A DNA stretch of 49,611 bases, taken from positions 1 through 49,611 of the forward strand of contig WQRI01000004.1 in the NCBI GenBank assembly GCA_009786825.1, given 5' to 3'. Each line of letters opens with the position of its first letter. Within the stretch, counting starts at the first letter, position 1. Origin of the DNA: Bacillota bacterium (lineage in GTDB: Bacteria; Bacillota; Clostridia; Christensenellales; WQRI01). This document shows positions 15,459-24,583 of this stretch, one piece after another. A program made the translations under genes and the position numbers. The notes beneath the pieces are model-generated. The model did no database searches, was not told the origin of the DNA, and saw only the letters and a list, made by a program, of their open reading frames with translations.

Positions 15459-18400
15459 ATGTCAAATTATAAAGAGTATTTTAATATCGAAGACAAGCAA
15501 GCTGTTATGGACAAGGCTCAGTTTGAGAAAAATCCACAACTCGTGACAAACTTTTACCCTCATAAAGATTTTGTGAAATTGCTTGAAGATACACAAAAGG
15601 TTTTGTCTAGACAAGAAAAGAAGTCGATATGGATAGAGGGTGTTTATGGCACGGGGAAAACTCACGCTGTGTTGACGCTTCAAAACTTGCTTGATTGCAA
15701 TGAGGCTGAGCTAGTTAGCTATTTTGATAGCTTTCAGCAAAATTTGAGTAAAGAGCTAAAAGACAAATATGTTAGACTAAAACAAACTATCAAAATTTTG
15801 ACTGCTTTTAAGTCGGGTGATAGCGGGCTACACACTCAGGACGATTTGATTCCAGCTTTACAGATGACAATATCCAAGAGGCTTAAGGAAAAGGGGCTGA
15901 TAGAAGCGGAAGGTGCACTAAAAGAAGCGGGGGTAAGATGGTTAAAAGATGCAACAAACGCTAAAATATTTCAAACACTTATAGATGAAGATGTTGATAA
16001 AACCTTTACTAATCCAAATACAGTAGAAGGCATTTTGAAAGTGCTTGAAAGCGAAGATGAAGATGCTATTTTAGGTATGGTGCAAAAGTGTTCCATATTA
16101 GCAAAAAACAGAAATATTGATTTGTTTACTCCAAACTTAGAAGAATTTAAGGCGTGGGTAAATAAAGTTATTGAGGTTAACAAATTAACCGCACTTGTCT
16201 TTTTTTGGGATGAACTAACTAAGTTTTTTGAAAACTCAACAAGCTTAGTTGTTTTTCAAGAAATTGCACAAATGTCTATGTTAGACTCTCCTTTCATTTT
16301 AATACCTGTCACGCACAGTATTGACGAGAAAGTTCTAGGTGATTCTAAAAGTGCAGAAAGTAAGAAAATAAGAGATAGATTTATTGTTAGAAGCTTAGCA
16401 CTCTCAAGCAATATAGCTATTGAGCTTATGGCTAATGCTTTACGGAAAAACGAAGCAAGAAAGTCAGAGTGGGAAGGGGTTGAAAACACGCTTAATGATA
16501 GGGTTGACAAGGTAAGAAAGATTGTGGCTAACTCAATCAAAGCAAAAGAAGAACATATTAGAGGCGTGTTGCCTATTCATCCATACTCAACATTAGTGTT
16601 AAAGCATTTAGCAAAAGAGGTAGCCTCAAATCAAAGAAGCATATTTACTTTTATAGCAGACAACGAAGATAAGAGAAGTTTCAAGTATTTTCTAGCAAAC
16701 AACAAGCCACACATGCTGCTAACAGTACCTCATCTATGGCATTTCTTTTATGAGGGAGTTTCTTTAAACAACACAACAACTAGAAGCGTAATGCAAGCAT
16801 TTAACAATGCTAAAATATCAAAACTAAACGATAAAGAGCAAATGGTTTTGAAAGCGATTTTGCTTTTAATTGCCACAAGTAAAAGCTTAATGGATAGCGA
16901 TGAGTTGCTTTTGCCAACAGAAGACAACTTGCGACTTGTTTTTGAAGGTTGTGAAGTTATAACAGTAAACAACGCAGTAAATATAGCCAATAGCTTGTTG
17001 AAAGACAACTACATTTTAACTAAAACACAAAGCGGAAAAACAAAATACGATGTATCTTCAGACCATATAGATACAAGCAGACTAAAAGAAGAAAAAGAAA
17101 AAATTTCTTTATCAACTAAAGAGCTAGCAGAAGATGCGGAGCTAGGAAATATTCTTGCTTACAAAAAGCCTTTAGAGTTGAGGTTTGACACTAAGATGTC
17201 AAGCGTTAATGATTTTTCTAGAGAAGTTGGTGCGTTGAACAACTCTAGCCCAGCAAGCAATAAAATTTATGTTAGGTTTTGTATTGCTTCTAGCCAAATC
17301 GAAGCAAATAAAGTAAGAGAAAAAATAGCAGAAGCTAGCAAAAATATAAAAGGCAGTAACCTTGACTTTGTCTTGGTTGACGCATCTCGAGCATTTTTAA
17401 GCGACCAAGATAGAGAAGAATATAAAACATATAAAGCACGAGAAAATATACTTCGAGATAGTAATAGGGCGGATAGTCAAAACTACGCAAGGCAAGCGAA
17501 TCAGGTATTGAACAGGTGGAAAGATAGTTTTAAAAAAGAAAAGTTCGTTTTGCATATTTTAAGTGAAGGTAGACAAATCGAAGCAACAGGTTTGGCAGAA
17601 GTTTTAGAACAACTTTACAAACTTAATGCAAGACTTTATCCGTATGCGCCAGAAAACATCGGAAGTTTTGTTGATACGCTATTTCCAATTAACAACAGGA
17701 GGCAGGCGGCAGATTTAGGTATTTTGGAGGACAGAGCAAAGCCAACAGGAGCGTTTTCGGGCGGCAAAACACAAATTGCATCAACCTTAGATGGTGCTTG
17801 GATGGTGTCTGATTATTGGGTATATAGACCCGAACTACCTATTTCAAAAATCAAAAAGGAAGTTGACCTGTTTATTGAAAATTCGCAGTCTAACACAAGG
17901 GAAGTGTCTTTGAATGCATTAATGGAGCATCTTTCGCAAAAACCTTATGGCTTTTTAGGGCATTCAATTTCGGCTTTCTTTTTAGGGTTTTTGCTAAAAG
18001 AATATGCAAGAGAGGAAGGTTATACATACAGGTTTGGCGATGTAGATGAACCGTTAACTGAGAGCAACTTACAAACTGCTATTGTGACAGCAATAGAAAA
18101 CATAAGCCAAGCAGAATTAAAAAAGAAGCCCATTTACATAGGCAAGCAAAGCGAGCAAGCAAATGCATTTGCAGAAAAATCTCAAATAATTTTTAACCTA
18201 AGAGATTTAAGTTTGTCTGTTGCAAAAGTTAGAGAAAATCTAAGGCAAAAAATGCAAGACTTTGTGTTTCCGCTATGGGCATTAAAAGAGTCGGGCAGCT
18301 TTCCGAAACAAGTAGAAAACATTCTAGACATGTATATAGGAATTTTAAACACTCGTAATTTTGAAAGTGGCACAGACACAGAGTATAATATAGCAAGCAA

Positions 18401-19619
18401 AATAGGGCAAAAATTTATTTCACAACCAAGTATTGTTGGCGACTTGAAAAATTTGATTGAGCAAGAAAACTTCAACAACGGTATGCGAGCTGTTGTGATG
18501 AGCTACAAAGAAGGTGAGTTAAGCAAACTTGCAACAAGCTTAGGTTACAATTATCTAGAACTTCTTATGCAGAGTTTTAAGCAAGATGCAGGGAGCTGGG
18601 CGTGGGACAAAGAGACAGGTCTTAGCCAAGTAAAAAGCTTGATAGAGTGGTTAGAGTTAGTTCAAGTTTCTAAGGTAGTGGGTGTTCAAGTATCAAAGAC
18701 TGAAGGCTCTGCCAAAAATGCACTAGTAGATAGTTGGAGAATTGAACTGGAGGCATTTAAAGTGCCTAGTGAAATATTAAAAGATTTTGAGGTTGACACA
18801 GTACTTCTAGATAGCTTGAAGGAAATGTATGTTCAACGAACGATACACCATTCAAGTAAATTTTTAGAATTACTAAAGGCTCACAAGGATAAGCTAAAAG
18901 ACTTGCTAGCACACAAAGCAAGTTATTTCAACAAGTTTTTGACTGCACAATTCACACGAATATCTGCACAAGAGCAAAATGCAATTTACGACAAAGCGCA
19001 CCAAGGACAATTTGCAAAGGACAAGGACAGCTATATGGCTCATATTTCGCAAATTGTGACGGAACACGCACAAGATTCAGGCAGGGAAAAGCTGCGAGCT
19101 ATATGGTTTGACAAAACAGGAAGTAATACCCCAAGAGAGTGGTCAAGCAAAAGCCAAACGCCAGCGTTGATATTTTGTGGTGTAGAAGAGATAAGCAAGG
19201 CGAAGAGGTCTTTCGGTATAATCAATGGAAATTTAATCCAACCATCAGGCAAAGATATTGAAGAAGGATTACAATTTTTGAGTTCTCTAGACTGGTTGTG
19301 CAAACTTAGCGACAAGAGTTTTGTCGATAGTAAGTTTGGAGAGGTAATCATTGGCAGGTATATAGGCTTGGTAGGTGTTAACGAGGCTAGAAAATATCTT
19401 TCAGATAAACTAATAGAGCACCCATATGACTGGTTTGATAGTAAACAAGTTCAAGACAAAGTGCGTGAAATTGCAGAAGTGAACTATAAAAAAGATGGTA
19501 TCAGTAGAGCAATAGAAGCAGTTGACCGAATTGGCGACCCACAAAAGCTAAGAGACTATATTAAACGACTAATTAAAGATAGCTTAGATGTTGGCATTCA
19601 GATTATGAAAGAAGAGTAA
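15459..19619 (+). CDS. brxC: BrxC-type large P-loop ATPase
   Basis: I choose the ATG at 15459 (MSNYKEYF), which follows AAGGAAAC, over an in-frame TTG at 15438. The 1386-residue protein has Walker A GVYGTGKT (61-68) and a Walker B FFWDE near 247-252. Its length and opening (NPQLVTNFYPH, WIEGVYGTGKTHAVL) fit the BREX ATPase BrxC/PglY. In BREX systems this protein acts with PglZ in phage exclusion and self-methylation. It is the longest gene of the window, is intact, and starts 44 bases after brxP. Confidence 0.85.
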   Translation: MSNYKEYFNIEDKQAVMDKAQFEKNPQLVTNFYPHKDFVKLLEDTQKVLSRQEKKSIWIEGVYGTGKTHAVLTLQNLLDCNEAELVSYFDSFQQNLSKELKDKYVRLKQTIKILTAFKSGDSGLHTQDDLIPALQMTISKRLKEKGLIEAEGALKEAGVRWLKDATNAKIFQTLIDEDVDKTFTNPNTVEGILKVLESEDEDAILGMVQKCSILAKNRNIDLFTPNLEEFKAWVNKVIEVNKLTALVFFWDELTKFFENSTSLVVFQEIAQMSMLDSPFILIPVTHSIDEKVLGDSKSAESKKIRDRFIVRSLALSSNIAIELMANALRKNEARKSEWEGVENTLNDRVDKVRKIVANSIKAKEEHIRGVLPIHPYSTLVLKHLAKEVASNQRSIFTFIADNEDKRSFKYFLANNKPHMLLTVPHLWHFFYEGVSLNNTTTRSVMQAFNNAKISKLNDKEQMVLKAILLLIATSKSLMDSDELLLPTEDNLRLVFEGCEVITVNNAVNIANSLLKDNYILTKTQSGKTKYDVSSDHIDTSRLKEEKEKISLSTKELAEDAELGNILAYKKPLELRFDTKMSSVNDFSREVGALNNSSPASNKIYVRFCIASSQIEANKVREKIAEASKNIKGSNLDFVLVDASRAFLSDQDREEYKTYKARENILRDSNRADSQNYARQANQVLNRWKDSFKKEKFVLHILSEGRQIEATGLAEVLEQLYKLNARLYPYAPENIGSFVDTLFPINNRRQAADLGILEDRAKPTGAFSGGKTQIASTLDGAWMVSDYWVYRPELPISKIKKEVDLFIENSQSNTREVSLNALMEHLSQKPYGFLGHSISAFFLGFLLKEYAREEGYTYRFGDVDEPLTESNLQTAIVTAIENISQAELKKKPIYIGKQSEQANAFAEKSQIIFNLRDLSLSVAKVRENLRQKMQDFVFPLWALKESGSFPKQVENILDMYIGILNTRNFESGTDTEYNIASKIGQKFISQPSIVGDLKNLIEQENFNNGMRAVVMSYKEGELSKLATSLGYNYLELLMQSFKQDAGSWAWDKETGLSQVKSLIEWLELVQVSKVVGVQVSKTEGSAKNALVDSWRIELEAFKVPSEILKDFEVDTVLLDSLKEMYVQRTIHHSSKFLELLKAHKDKLKDLLAHKASYFNKFLTAQFTRISAQEQNAIYDKAHQGQFAKDKDSYMAHISQIVTEHAQDSGREKLRAIWFDKTGSNTPREWSSKSQTPALIFCGVEEISKAKRSFGIINGNLIQPSGKDIEEGLQFLSSLDWLCKLSDKSFVDSKFGEVIIGRYIGLVGVNEARKYLSDKLIEHPYDWFDSKQVQDKVREIAEVNYKKDGISRAIEAVDRIGDPQKLRDYIKRLIKDSLDVGIQIMKEE

Positions 19620-19668
19620 CCTAACAACCGCTGGCATAAGTTGTTATACCTTAAAGCAAGAGAAAAAT

Positions 19669-21765
19669 ATGGTAAGTAAAAGTTATAAAAGCCTAGAGCA
19701 AGCAACAAAGATTATAAGTGGAGCTTCAAACAAAACTCCATTTATAGTCAATGTAAACAGCAGCGAGCAGTACAAGGAAGTGTACTCAAAGTTTAAACAC
19801 CTTGAGACTATTAGGCTTTCTTCTTATATAGTTGCCGACAACCCGCACCCTTGTTTGCAAAACTTGAATAGTGCAGTTAGTAATAGTGCAAAGCCTGCTC
19901 TAGTATTGGGGTTTACACAATACCTTGCGTTTATTGGAAAAGAAAAGCCAATAGAAGACTTTTTGATAAAAACGATAAATGAAACCAACAAGATTATAAT
20001 ACTTACTTTTAATCTAGAAAACTTGCTTGTGAAGTTAGCAAAAGACCCACGCATCGAAAAGAACATCTTATTTATAGAAAGTAGTCGGGCAGTAGAGCAT
20101 CCTAAGATAACAATTTCACAAGGTGCAAAAGACTCACTAAGAATTTTTTTTGAAACCTTAGAAACTGAGGGTTTGCATATTGGGCGAGTGAATGATGTAG
20201 ACGTGAAATCTTTCAAAGACGGCATATGGTCTGTACGGGCAGAATCAAATTATGATATACTTATTAATTCAGGCATATTTGCGGGAGTTTCTGTTGAAGA
20301 AGAGTTTGGAACTAATGAGCAGTGGGAGTTTTTAAACGGGCTACTGAGTAATAAGCATGGCACAAGCACTCTACAAAGTGCTTATCTTTCACTTTTTGTC
20401 AAACAGACTATAGAGAGCATACTTAAAAATTACGATAAACTTGATAGTGACCAAAAGTGGTTTCTGTGGCTGTGTAGTAGGCACGCTACTGAAAACAAAT
20501 ACTTGTCTTTTGCTTTAGAAAAAACAAAATGTAGCACTGACTTTTTACCTAGTATATATGAAGCAATCTTAGATGTGAACTTCAAGGACAAACGGTTCGC
20601 GGGCTTCTACAAGGAAAGAAAAGAGTTGCTTTGCGCTCTTATTAAGAGTAAAGACCACATAAAGCTTTTGAAGAGTTACATAGAGCAAGTAGTCGCAATG
20701 AGTTCGGCAGATAAGGCATACTACTTAACAGACTTAACGCCAACAGAGAGGGAAACGCTTATAAGAACAATAGTGGAAAACAGATATAGCCCTACAGACT
20801 TGCGTAAAATTTTGTCTCATGCTGATAGCAAGCTTTCTGCATATATGAGTTCGTGGACAAGCGATAATGAGCAAATCGATAATTATGTAAGCGCTTACTT
20901 TGACGAGGGCGGATACAAGTACCACAAACTGACGAACCAAGTAACAAACAACTTCTTACAGACTGTAGACTCGAACGCAAGAGAAAGGCAGTATAATAAA
21001 TTGCTTGACACTACAGCACAGGTTTTTTCATCAATAAACAAAGACAAGTCTAAGGTTTATTTTATAGACTCACTAGGATTTGAGTTTGTTGGATATATTG
21101 TAAACAGAACTAGCGAGTTGGGGATAGATTCAAAAGTTACACCAGCAAGGTGCAACTTGCCATCCAGTACAGAGTTCAACAAGCAGTTTTTGAGTGATTA
21201 CAAAGTGGGTGAAAAGAATTATGTAGAGAAGGAATACTTAGACAAACTTAAGCACGGCAAAAACAAGGATGCAACTTTTAGTAAAACAGACTTGCCGATA
21301 CACTTACTGTCCGAACTAGATATAATTGACAAAATAATTGAAAATATAGCAAGAGATTTAGCTAGTTCGAGTTTTGATAAAGTCTTAATTGTTACAGACC
21401 ACGGTTCATCAAGATTGTTTGTGCTTGCTAGAAATAGTGGTGTTTCAAGTCTGGTTGTACAAGCTTCTGGTGGAAGCGGTAGATTTTTGACGCATGATAC
21501 ATATAAAATTTTAAACATAAATGAGTCTCATAAGGCAAGTATAACAATCGAAGACGAGCATGCGATAATAGCGAGCTATAACTATTTTAACAAGCAGTCC
21601 CTAGGAGTTGAAGCCCACGGTGGGGCTACGGTTGAAGAGGTTGTTGTTCCTGTGATTGAGTTTACACTACAAAAAGCAGTCTCATTGCATACACAAATAA
21701 AGAAAGAAGACAAGCAGCCAAAAGGAGAGAAGTCGGCTGCTAAGATAGTGGATCTAGGTATTTAA
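19669..21765 (+). CDS. pglZ: PglZ-domain phosphatase-like BREX protein
   Basis: The 698-residue protein has the alkaline-phosphatase-superfamily signatures of PglZ: VYFIDSLGFEFVGYI near 463-477 and IVTDHGSSRL near 573-582, plus VEAHGGATVEEVVVPV near the end. PglZ is the defining component of all BREX systems and works with BrxC. It starts 49 bases after brxC and ends 27 bases before brxL. It is shorter than many PglZ proteins (about 850), losing mainly N-terminal length, which may be normal for this subtype. Confidence 0.88.
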   Translation: MVSKSYKSLEQATKIISGASNKTPFIVNVNSSEQYKEVYSKFKHLETIRLSSYIVADNPHPCLQNLNSAVSNSAKPALVLGFTQYLAFIGKEKPIEDFLIKTINETNKIIILTFNLENLLVKLAKDPRIEKNILFIESSRAVEHPKITISQGAKDSLRIFFETLETEGLHIGRVNDVDVKSFKDGIWSVRAESNYDILINSGIFAGVSVEEEFGTNEQWEFLNGLLSNKHGTSTLQSAYLSLFVKQTIESILKNYDKLDSDQKWFLWLCSRHATENKYLSFALEKTKCSTDFLPSIYEAILDVNFKDKRFAGFYKERKELLCALIKSKDHIKLLKSYIEQVVAMSSADKAYYLTDLTPTERETLIRTIVENRYSPTDLRKILSHADSKLSAYMSSWTSDNEQIDNYVSAYFDEGGYKYHKLTNQVTNNFLQTVDSNARERQYNKLLDTTAQVFSSINKDKSKVYFIDSLGFEFVGYIVNRTSELGIDSKVTPARCNLPSSTEFNKQFLSDYKVGEKNYVEKEYLDKLKHGKNKDATFSKTDLPIHLLSELDIIDKIIENIARDLASSSFDKVLIVTDHGSSRLFVLARNSGVSSLVVQASGGSGRFLTHDTYKILNINESHKASITIEDEHAIIASYNYFNKQSLGVEAHGGATVEEVVVPVIEFTLQKAVSLHTQIKKEDKQPKGEKSAAKIVDLGI

Positions 21766-21792
21766 AAGTATTATAATAGGAGTTAGAGCGAC

Positions 21793-23265
21793 ATGGGCGA
21801 AGCAATAATTACACTTGAAAAAAAACTGAAGGATAGTTTTCCAGAAATGGTAGTTTATAAAGACCTTAAAAAGTCAAACTTTTTTAATTCTTTAACACTA
21901 CCTAGCTTTATGCGAGACTGGCTAATAAAACGTTTTCAAGCGGAAGACGGGTTTTTGGGTGAAGAGCAAATTGAAAATATACGCAACTTTATTGATACAT
22001 ATATTCCTAGAACAAAACAAGACTGGAATAAAATCAAGAGCAGAATAATTAACGAATCAGAGAGGGTTAAGATTTTAGCCAAGATAAGTGTAGATATAGA
22101 TATAAAAACAGGGTGGCGTTTTTTTACCCTTTCTGACTTCGGGCTAGGTAAGGCAGACACTGGTATCCCAAATAATGTATGGTATGATTTTTCCGATGAC
22201 TTTTTAGCGGCAAACGAGATTTGGGGTATAGTTGAATTGGCGTATTTGCCAAAAGACTATTCGGAAGATAAAAAAGGCAAGATAATAATTACAGACTTTA
22301 AAAAGTTTTGTCCATATCAAATAGACCTCAACTTTTACAAAGAGGCACGGAAAAACTTCACGATAGATGAGTGGTTTGATGTTTTGTTGGGTGCAATAGA
22401 TTACAACCCAAGCGGGTATAAGGAAAGAGTTCATAAGCGCACAATGCTTTCTCGATTACTGCCATTTGTTGAAAAGCGATTAAACTTAGTTGAGTTAGCC
22501 CCGAAAGGAACAGGAAAATCGTATGTGTTTGAAAGACTATCAAGGTTTGGCTATTTGGTAGGTGGGGGTAAACTCTCACGAGCTAAGTTGTTTTATGATA
22601 GGTCAAAAAAATCAAGGGGATTAATATTTTCTAATGACTTTGTAGCGTTAGATGAAATTCAAACCATATCAGCAAGTGATCCAAATGATATTAGAAGTGC
22701 GTTAAAAACATATATGGAAAGTGGGCAGTACAGCGGCGATGACTTTAGAGGTGTCGCAGATGCAGGAATTATACTATTAGGAAATATTGAATCAAGAAAT
22801 ATGGACGAGTACACGGATTTATTTTTTGAACTACCAAACCTATTTAAAGAAAGCGCGCTGATTGACCGCTTCCACGGATTTATAATGGGGTGGAATATTC
22901 CTAGAATGAACGATGATTTAAAGATGAATGGATTTGCCCTTAACTCAGAATACTTTACTTCAATAATGAATTTACTCAGAGATGATATAACTTATAGGCA
23001 AATTGTGGATGAAATAATCGAAGTGCCTAAGCACGCAGACACAAGGGATACAGAGGCGATTAAAAGAACAGCAACAGCATTTTTGAAGTTATTTTTCCCA
23101 AATGTTCAGTCTCCTAGCGGTATAGTTGCACACGAATTTGAAGAATATTGTTTGCGCCCCGCGTCAAAAATGCGTGAGATTATCAAATACCAAATGGGGA
23201 AGTTAGATGATGAATTTAAAGGGAAAGATATTCCCAACTTGTTATTAAAGGAAAAATTTAGATAG
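21793..23265 (+). CDS. brxL: BrxL-type AAA+ protein, short form
   Basis: The 490-residue product has a helical N-terminal part, then an AAA+ core with Walker A PKGTGKSY (about 237-244) and Walker B VALDEIQ (about 286-292). This matches BrxL, the DNA-bound, Lon-related hexamer of several BREX types. The usual Lon-like C-terminal domain of the type 1 protein (about 680 residues) is missing. A short BrxL agrees with the type 4 gene set seen here. It has an AGGAG ribosome site and directly follows pglZ. Confidence 0.8.
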   Translation: MGEAIITLEKKLKDSFPEMVVYKDLKKSNFFNSLTLPSFMRDWLIKRFQAEDGFLGEEQIENIRNFIDTYIPRTKQDWNKIKSRIINESERVKILAKISVDIDIKTGWRFFTLSDFGLGKADTGIPNNVWYDFSDDFLAANEIWGIVELAYLPKDYSEDKKGKIIITDFKKFCPYQIDLNFYKEARKNFTIDEWFDVLLGAIDYNPSGYKERVHKRTMLSRLLPFVEKRLNLVELAPKGTGKSYVFERLSRFGYLVGGGKLSRAKLFYDRSKKSRGLIFSNDFVALDEIQTISASDPNDIRSALKTYMESGQYSGDDFRGVADAGIILLGNIESRNMDEYTDLFFELPNLFKESALIDRFHGFIMGWNIPRMNDDLKMNGFALNSEYFTSIMNLLRDDITYRQIVDEIIEVPKHADTRDTEAIKRTATAFLKLFFPNVQSPSGIVAHEFEEYCLRPASKMREIIKYQMGKLDDEFKGKDIPNLLLKEKFR

Positions 23266-23275
23266 AGAGGAGAAA

Positions 23276-23482
23276 ATGTCTAAGCCGATTGTTAAATGTT
23301 TTTCGTGCAGGATGCACCCAATTTCTAAAGATGAGTTGTCAATATGTAAAAAAATGTTAGGCAGAAAAACAGAGAATTATTTTTGCTTAACTTGCTTGGC
23401 AGATTTTTTACACGTTGCAGAAGAAGACATTTTAGATAAGATTGAGCAGTTTAAAGGAGAAGGGTGTGTTTTGTTCAAGTAA
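23276..23482 (+). CDS. Small Cys-rich (zinc-ribbon-like) protein, 68 residues
   Basis: The protein has CFSCRM at residues 8-11 and CLTC at 37-40, two CxxC pairs that could bind one zinc. An acidic helical tail follows. It begins 10 bases after brxL behind a GAGAGGAG site, so it is translated from the same mRNA. Its job is unknown; it may be an accessory of the defence operon or a cargo gene. Confidence 0.7.
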   Translation: MSKPIVKCFSCRMHPISKDELSICKKMLGRKTENYFCLTCLADFLHVAEEDILDKIEQFKGEGCVLFK

Positions 23483-23559
23483 TTTTTATGGTTATGAATT
23501 AGGTCATAAAAAAGTAGATGGCGAAGGTTAGCAGCAAAACACAAAAAATACAAACAACA

Positions 23560-23597
23560 AAAAAAGAAAGGTTTAAATAAATGACCTTTCTTTTTTG
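23560..23597 (+). terminator. Terminator of the BREX operon
   Basis: Perfect 13-bp stem (23560-23572 and 23584-23596) with an A run on the left and a T run on the right. Confidence 0.85.
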
Positions 23598-23629
23598 TTT
23601 TATCATTTGTATGACATAGCAGTTAGCCA

Positions 23630-23647
23630 GTAGAATATAGTAGGGGG
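23630..23647 (+). repeat. 18-base direct repeat, copy 1
   Basis: GTAGAATATAGTAGGGGG occurs here and again at 23973-23990, 343 bases apart, within the non-coding stretch. Function unknown. Confidence 0.8.
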
Positions 23648-23767
23648 CTATTTTTTCTATTAAAAAGTTTGTTGAAATGGCACTTATGTTGTCAAAAATT
23701 CCGTAAGTTTTTATGTTGCTGGACTATTAGAAAGGGGGGAGTTTTTTTATTAAGCAAAAGTTATTTG

Positions 23768-23832
23768 AAAAACTTTTCAAAAAGGGGGTTGACTTTTGGC
23801 GTTTTCGTGGCTTTATTATAGAGGGGTATTTT
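23768..23832 (+). repeat. 65-nt repeat family, unit A
   Basis: An AACTTTTCAAAAAGGGGGTTGAC start leads into the conserved core CGTGGCTTTATTATAGAGG (23806-23824), followed by a T run. Related units lie at 23863-23930 and 24102-24180. Confidence 0.7.
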
Positions 23833-23862
23833 TTTCGCAGGGGATAAGCGACAAAAATTATT

Positions 23863-23930
23863 AAAAAAGTTTTGAAAAAAACCTAACCAAACAGCGTTTT
23901 TCGTGGCTATATATAGAGGGGTTTTTAAAA
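23863..23930 (+). repeat. 65-nt repeat family, unit B
   Basis: Conserved core CGTGGCTATATATAGAGGGG (23902-23921... read through 23926 with the T run). It is flanked by AAAAACC and GGTTTTT arms that could pair. Confidence 0.7.
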
Positions 23931-23972
23931 AATAGTTGTTGGTGCTTACTTATATTAGGCTTTATTGCGGTA

Positions 23973-23990
23973 GTAGAATATAGTAGGGGG
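23973..23990 (+). repeat. 18-base direct repeat, copy 2
   Basis: Second copy of GTAGAATATAGTAGGGGG, identical to 23630-23647. Confidence 0.8.
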
Positions 23991-24101
23991 ATAAAAAAAG
24001 ATTAGCGAATTGTTAGAAATTTTGTAAGGTTGGTTGTGTGAGAGGGCAGTTTCAAGGTAAGCAGTAGTAAGGGGATTTTGTCATATTAGCAGTATGCAAA
24101 T

Positions 24102-24180
24102 AAAAACTTTTTGTAAAAGTGGTTGCCAAAGTGCCATTCTCGTGGCTTTTATATAGAGGGGTTTTTCTAACCACTTTTAA
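24102..24180 (+). repeat. 65-nt repeat family, unit C
   Basis: Conserved core CGTGGCTTTTATATAGAGGG (24141-24160) plus GTTTTT, enclosed by perfect 10-bp arms AAAAGTGGTT (24115-24124) and AACCACTTTT (24169-24178). The enclosed core would be a large loop. Confidence 0.7.
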
Positions 24181-24204
24181 AATCTAGGTTAGCAGGAGGG
24201 AGAA

Positions 24205-24291
24205 ATGAAAACAAAAGGTTTACATAGTGCAAACAATAATAGCGCATTTAAAGCGGAAACAAGCGACTATACAAACGAAAAAACCTGCTAG
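24205..24291 (+). CDS. Possible 28-residue peptide before the second origin
   Basis: A 28-codon frame (starting MKTKGLHSANNN) follows a very good AGGAGGG ribosome site at the right distance. It ends 10 bases before the origin hairpins. The peptide is polar, without a membrane segment, and resembles nothing I know. It could be a real small protein or a leader peptide. The strong ribosome site is the only support. Confidence 0.4.
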   Translation: MKTKGLHSANNNSAFKAETSDYTNEKTC

Positions 24292-24300
24292 GCGGATAAA

Positions 24301-24359
24301 GCGGAAGCCACGCATATAGCGGTTTAGCGGTGCGTGGCTTCCGCCGCCGTAGGCGGCGG
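24301..24359. other. Double hairpin upstream of the second origin
   Basis: The first hairpin has 14-bp arms (24301-24314, 24331-24344) and a loop with AGCGGTTTAGCG (24318-24329). The second has 8-bp arms (24341-24348, 24352-24359) and loop GTA. The layout matches 4014-4072 exactly although the arm sequences differ, even to the overlap between the two hairpins. Confidence 0.7.
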
Positions 24360-24361
24360 AA

Positions 24362-24394
24362 TTGGCTAATGTTTTTATTATTACCATTAGCCAA
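24362..24394 (+). other. Second CRESS-type origin hairpin (TATTATTAC)
   Basis: A perfect 10-bp stem (TTGGCTAATG 24362-24371, CATTAGCCAA 24385-24394) encloses a 13-base loop that ends in TATTATTAC (24376-24384). The stem shares little with the first origin, but the nonanucleotide and its position against the right arm are identical. The element's start site thus looks intact although its rep is broken. Confidence 0.82.
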
Positions 24395-24583
24395 CATAGT
24401 AACAACGAAACGAAACCGAGCGTTTCACGGAGTGTTTTACCATTACATTTTAAAGTTATTATGGCTACATTAATCAGACTTTAATGGTTTGATAATTAAC
24501 ACATAATCAGAATTACTTTTTGCTAAATGCAGAAAAGTAAGTGATAACATGAAAAAAGAAAAGAGAAAGGAGGATTTGAAAAT

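Larger units (their letters stand above)
23483..24583. other. 1.1-kb non-coding region between BREX and the second rep
   Basis: No long gene is visible on either strand. It holds the operon terminator, two copies of an 18-base repeat (23630-23647 and 23973-23990), three related 65-nt units, a 28-codon reading frame (24205-24291) and the second replication origin. Confidence 0.8.
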
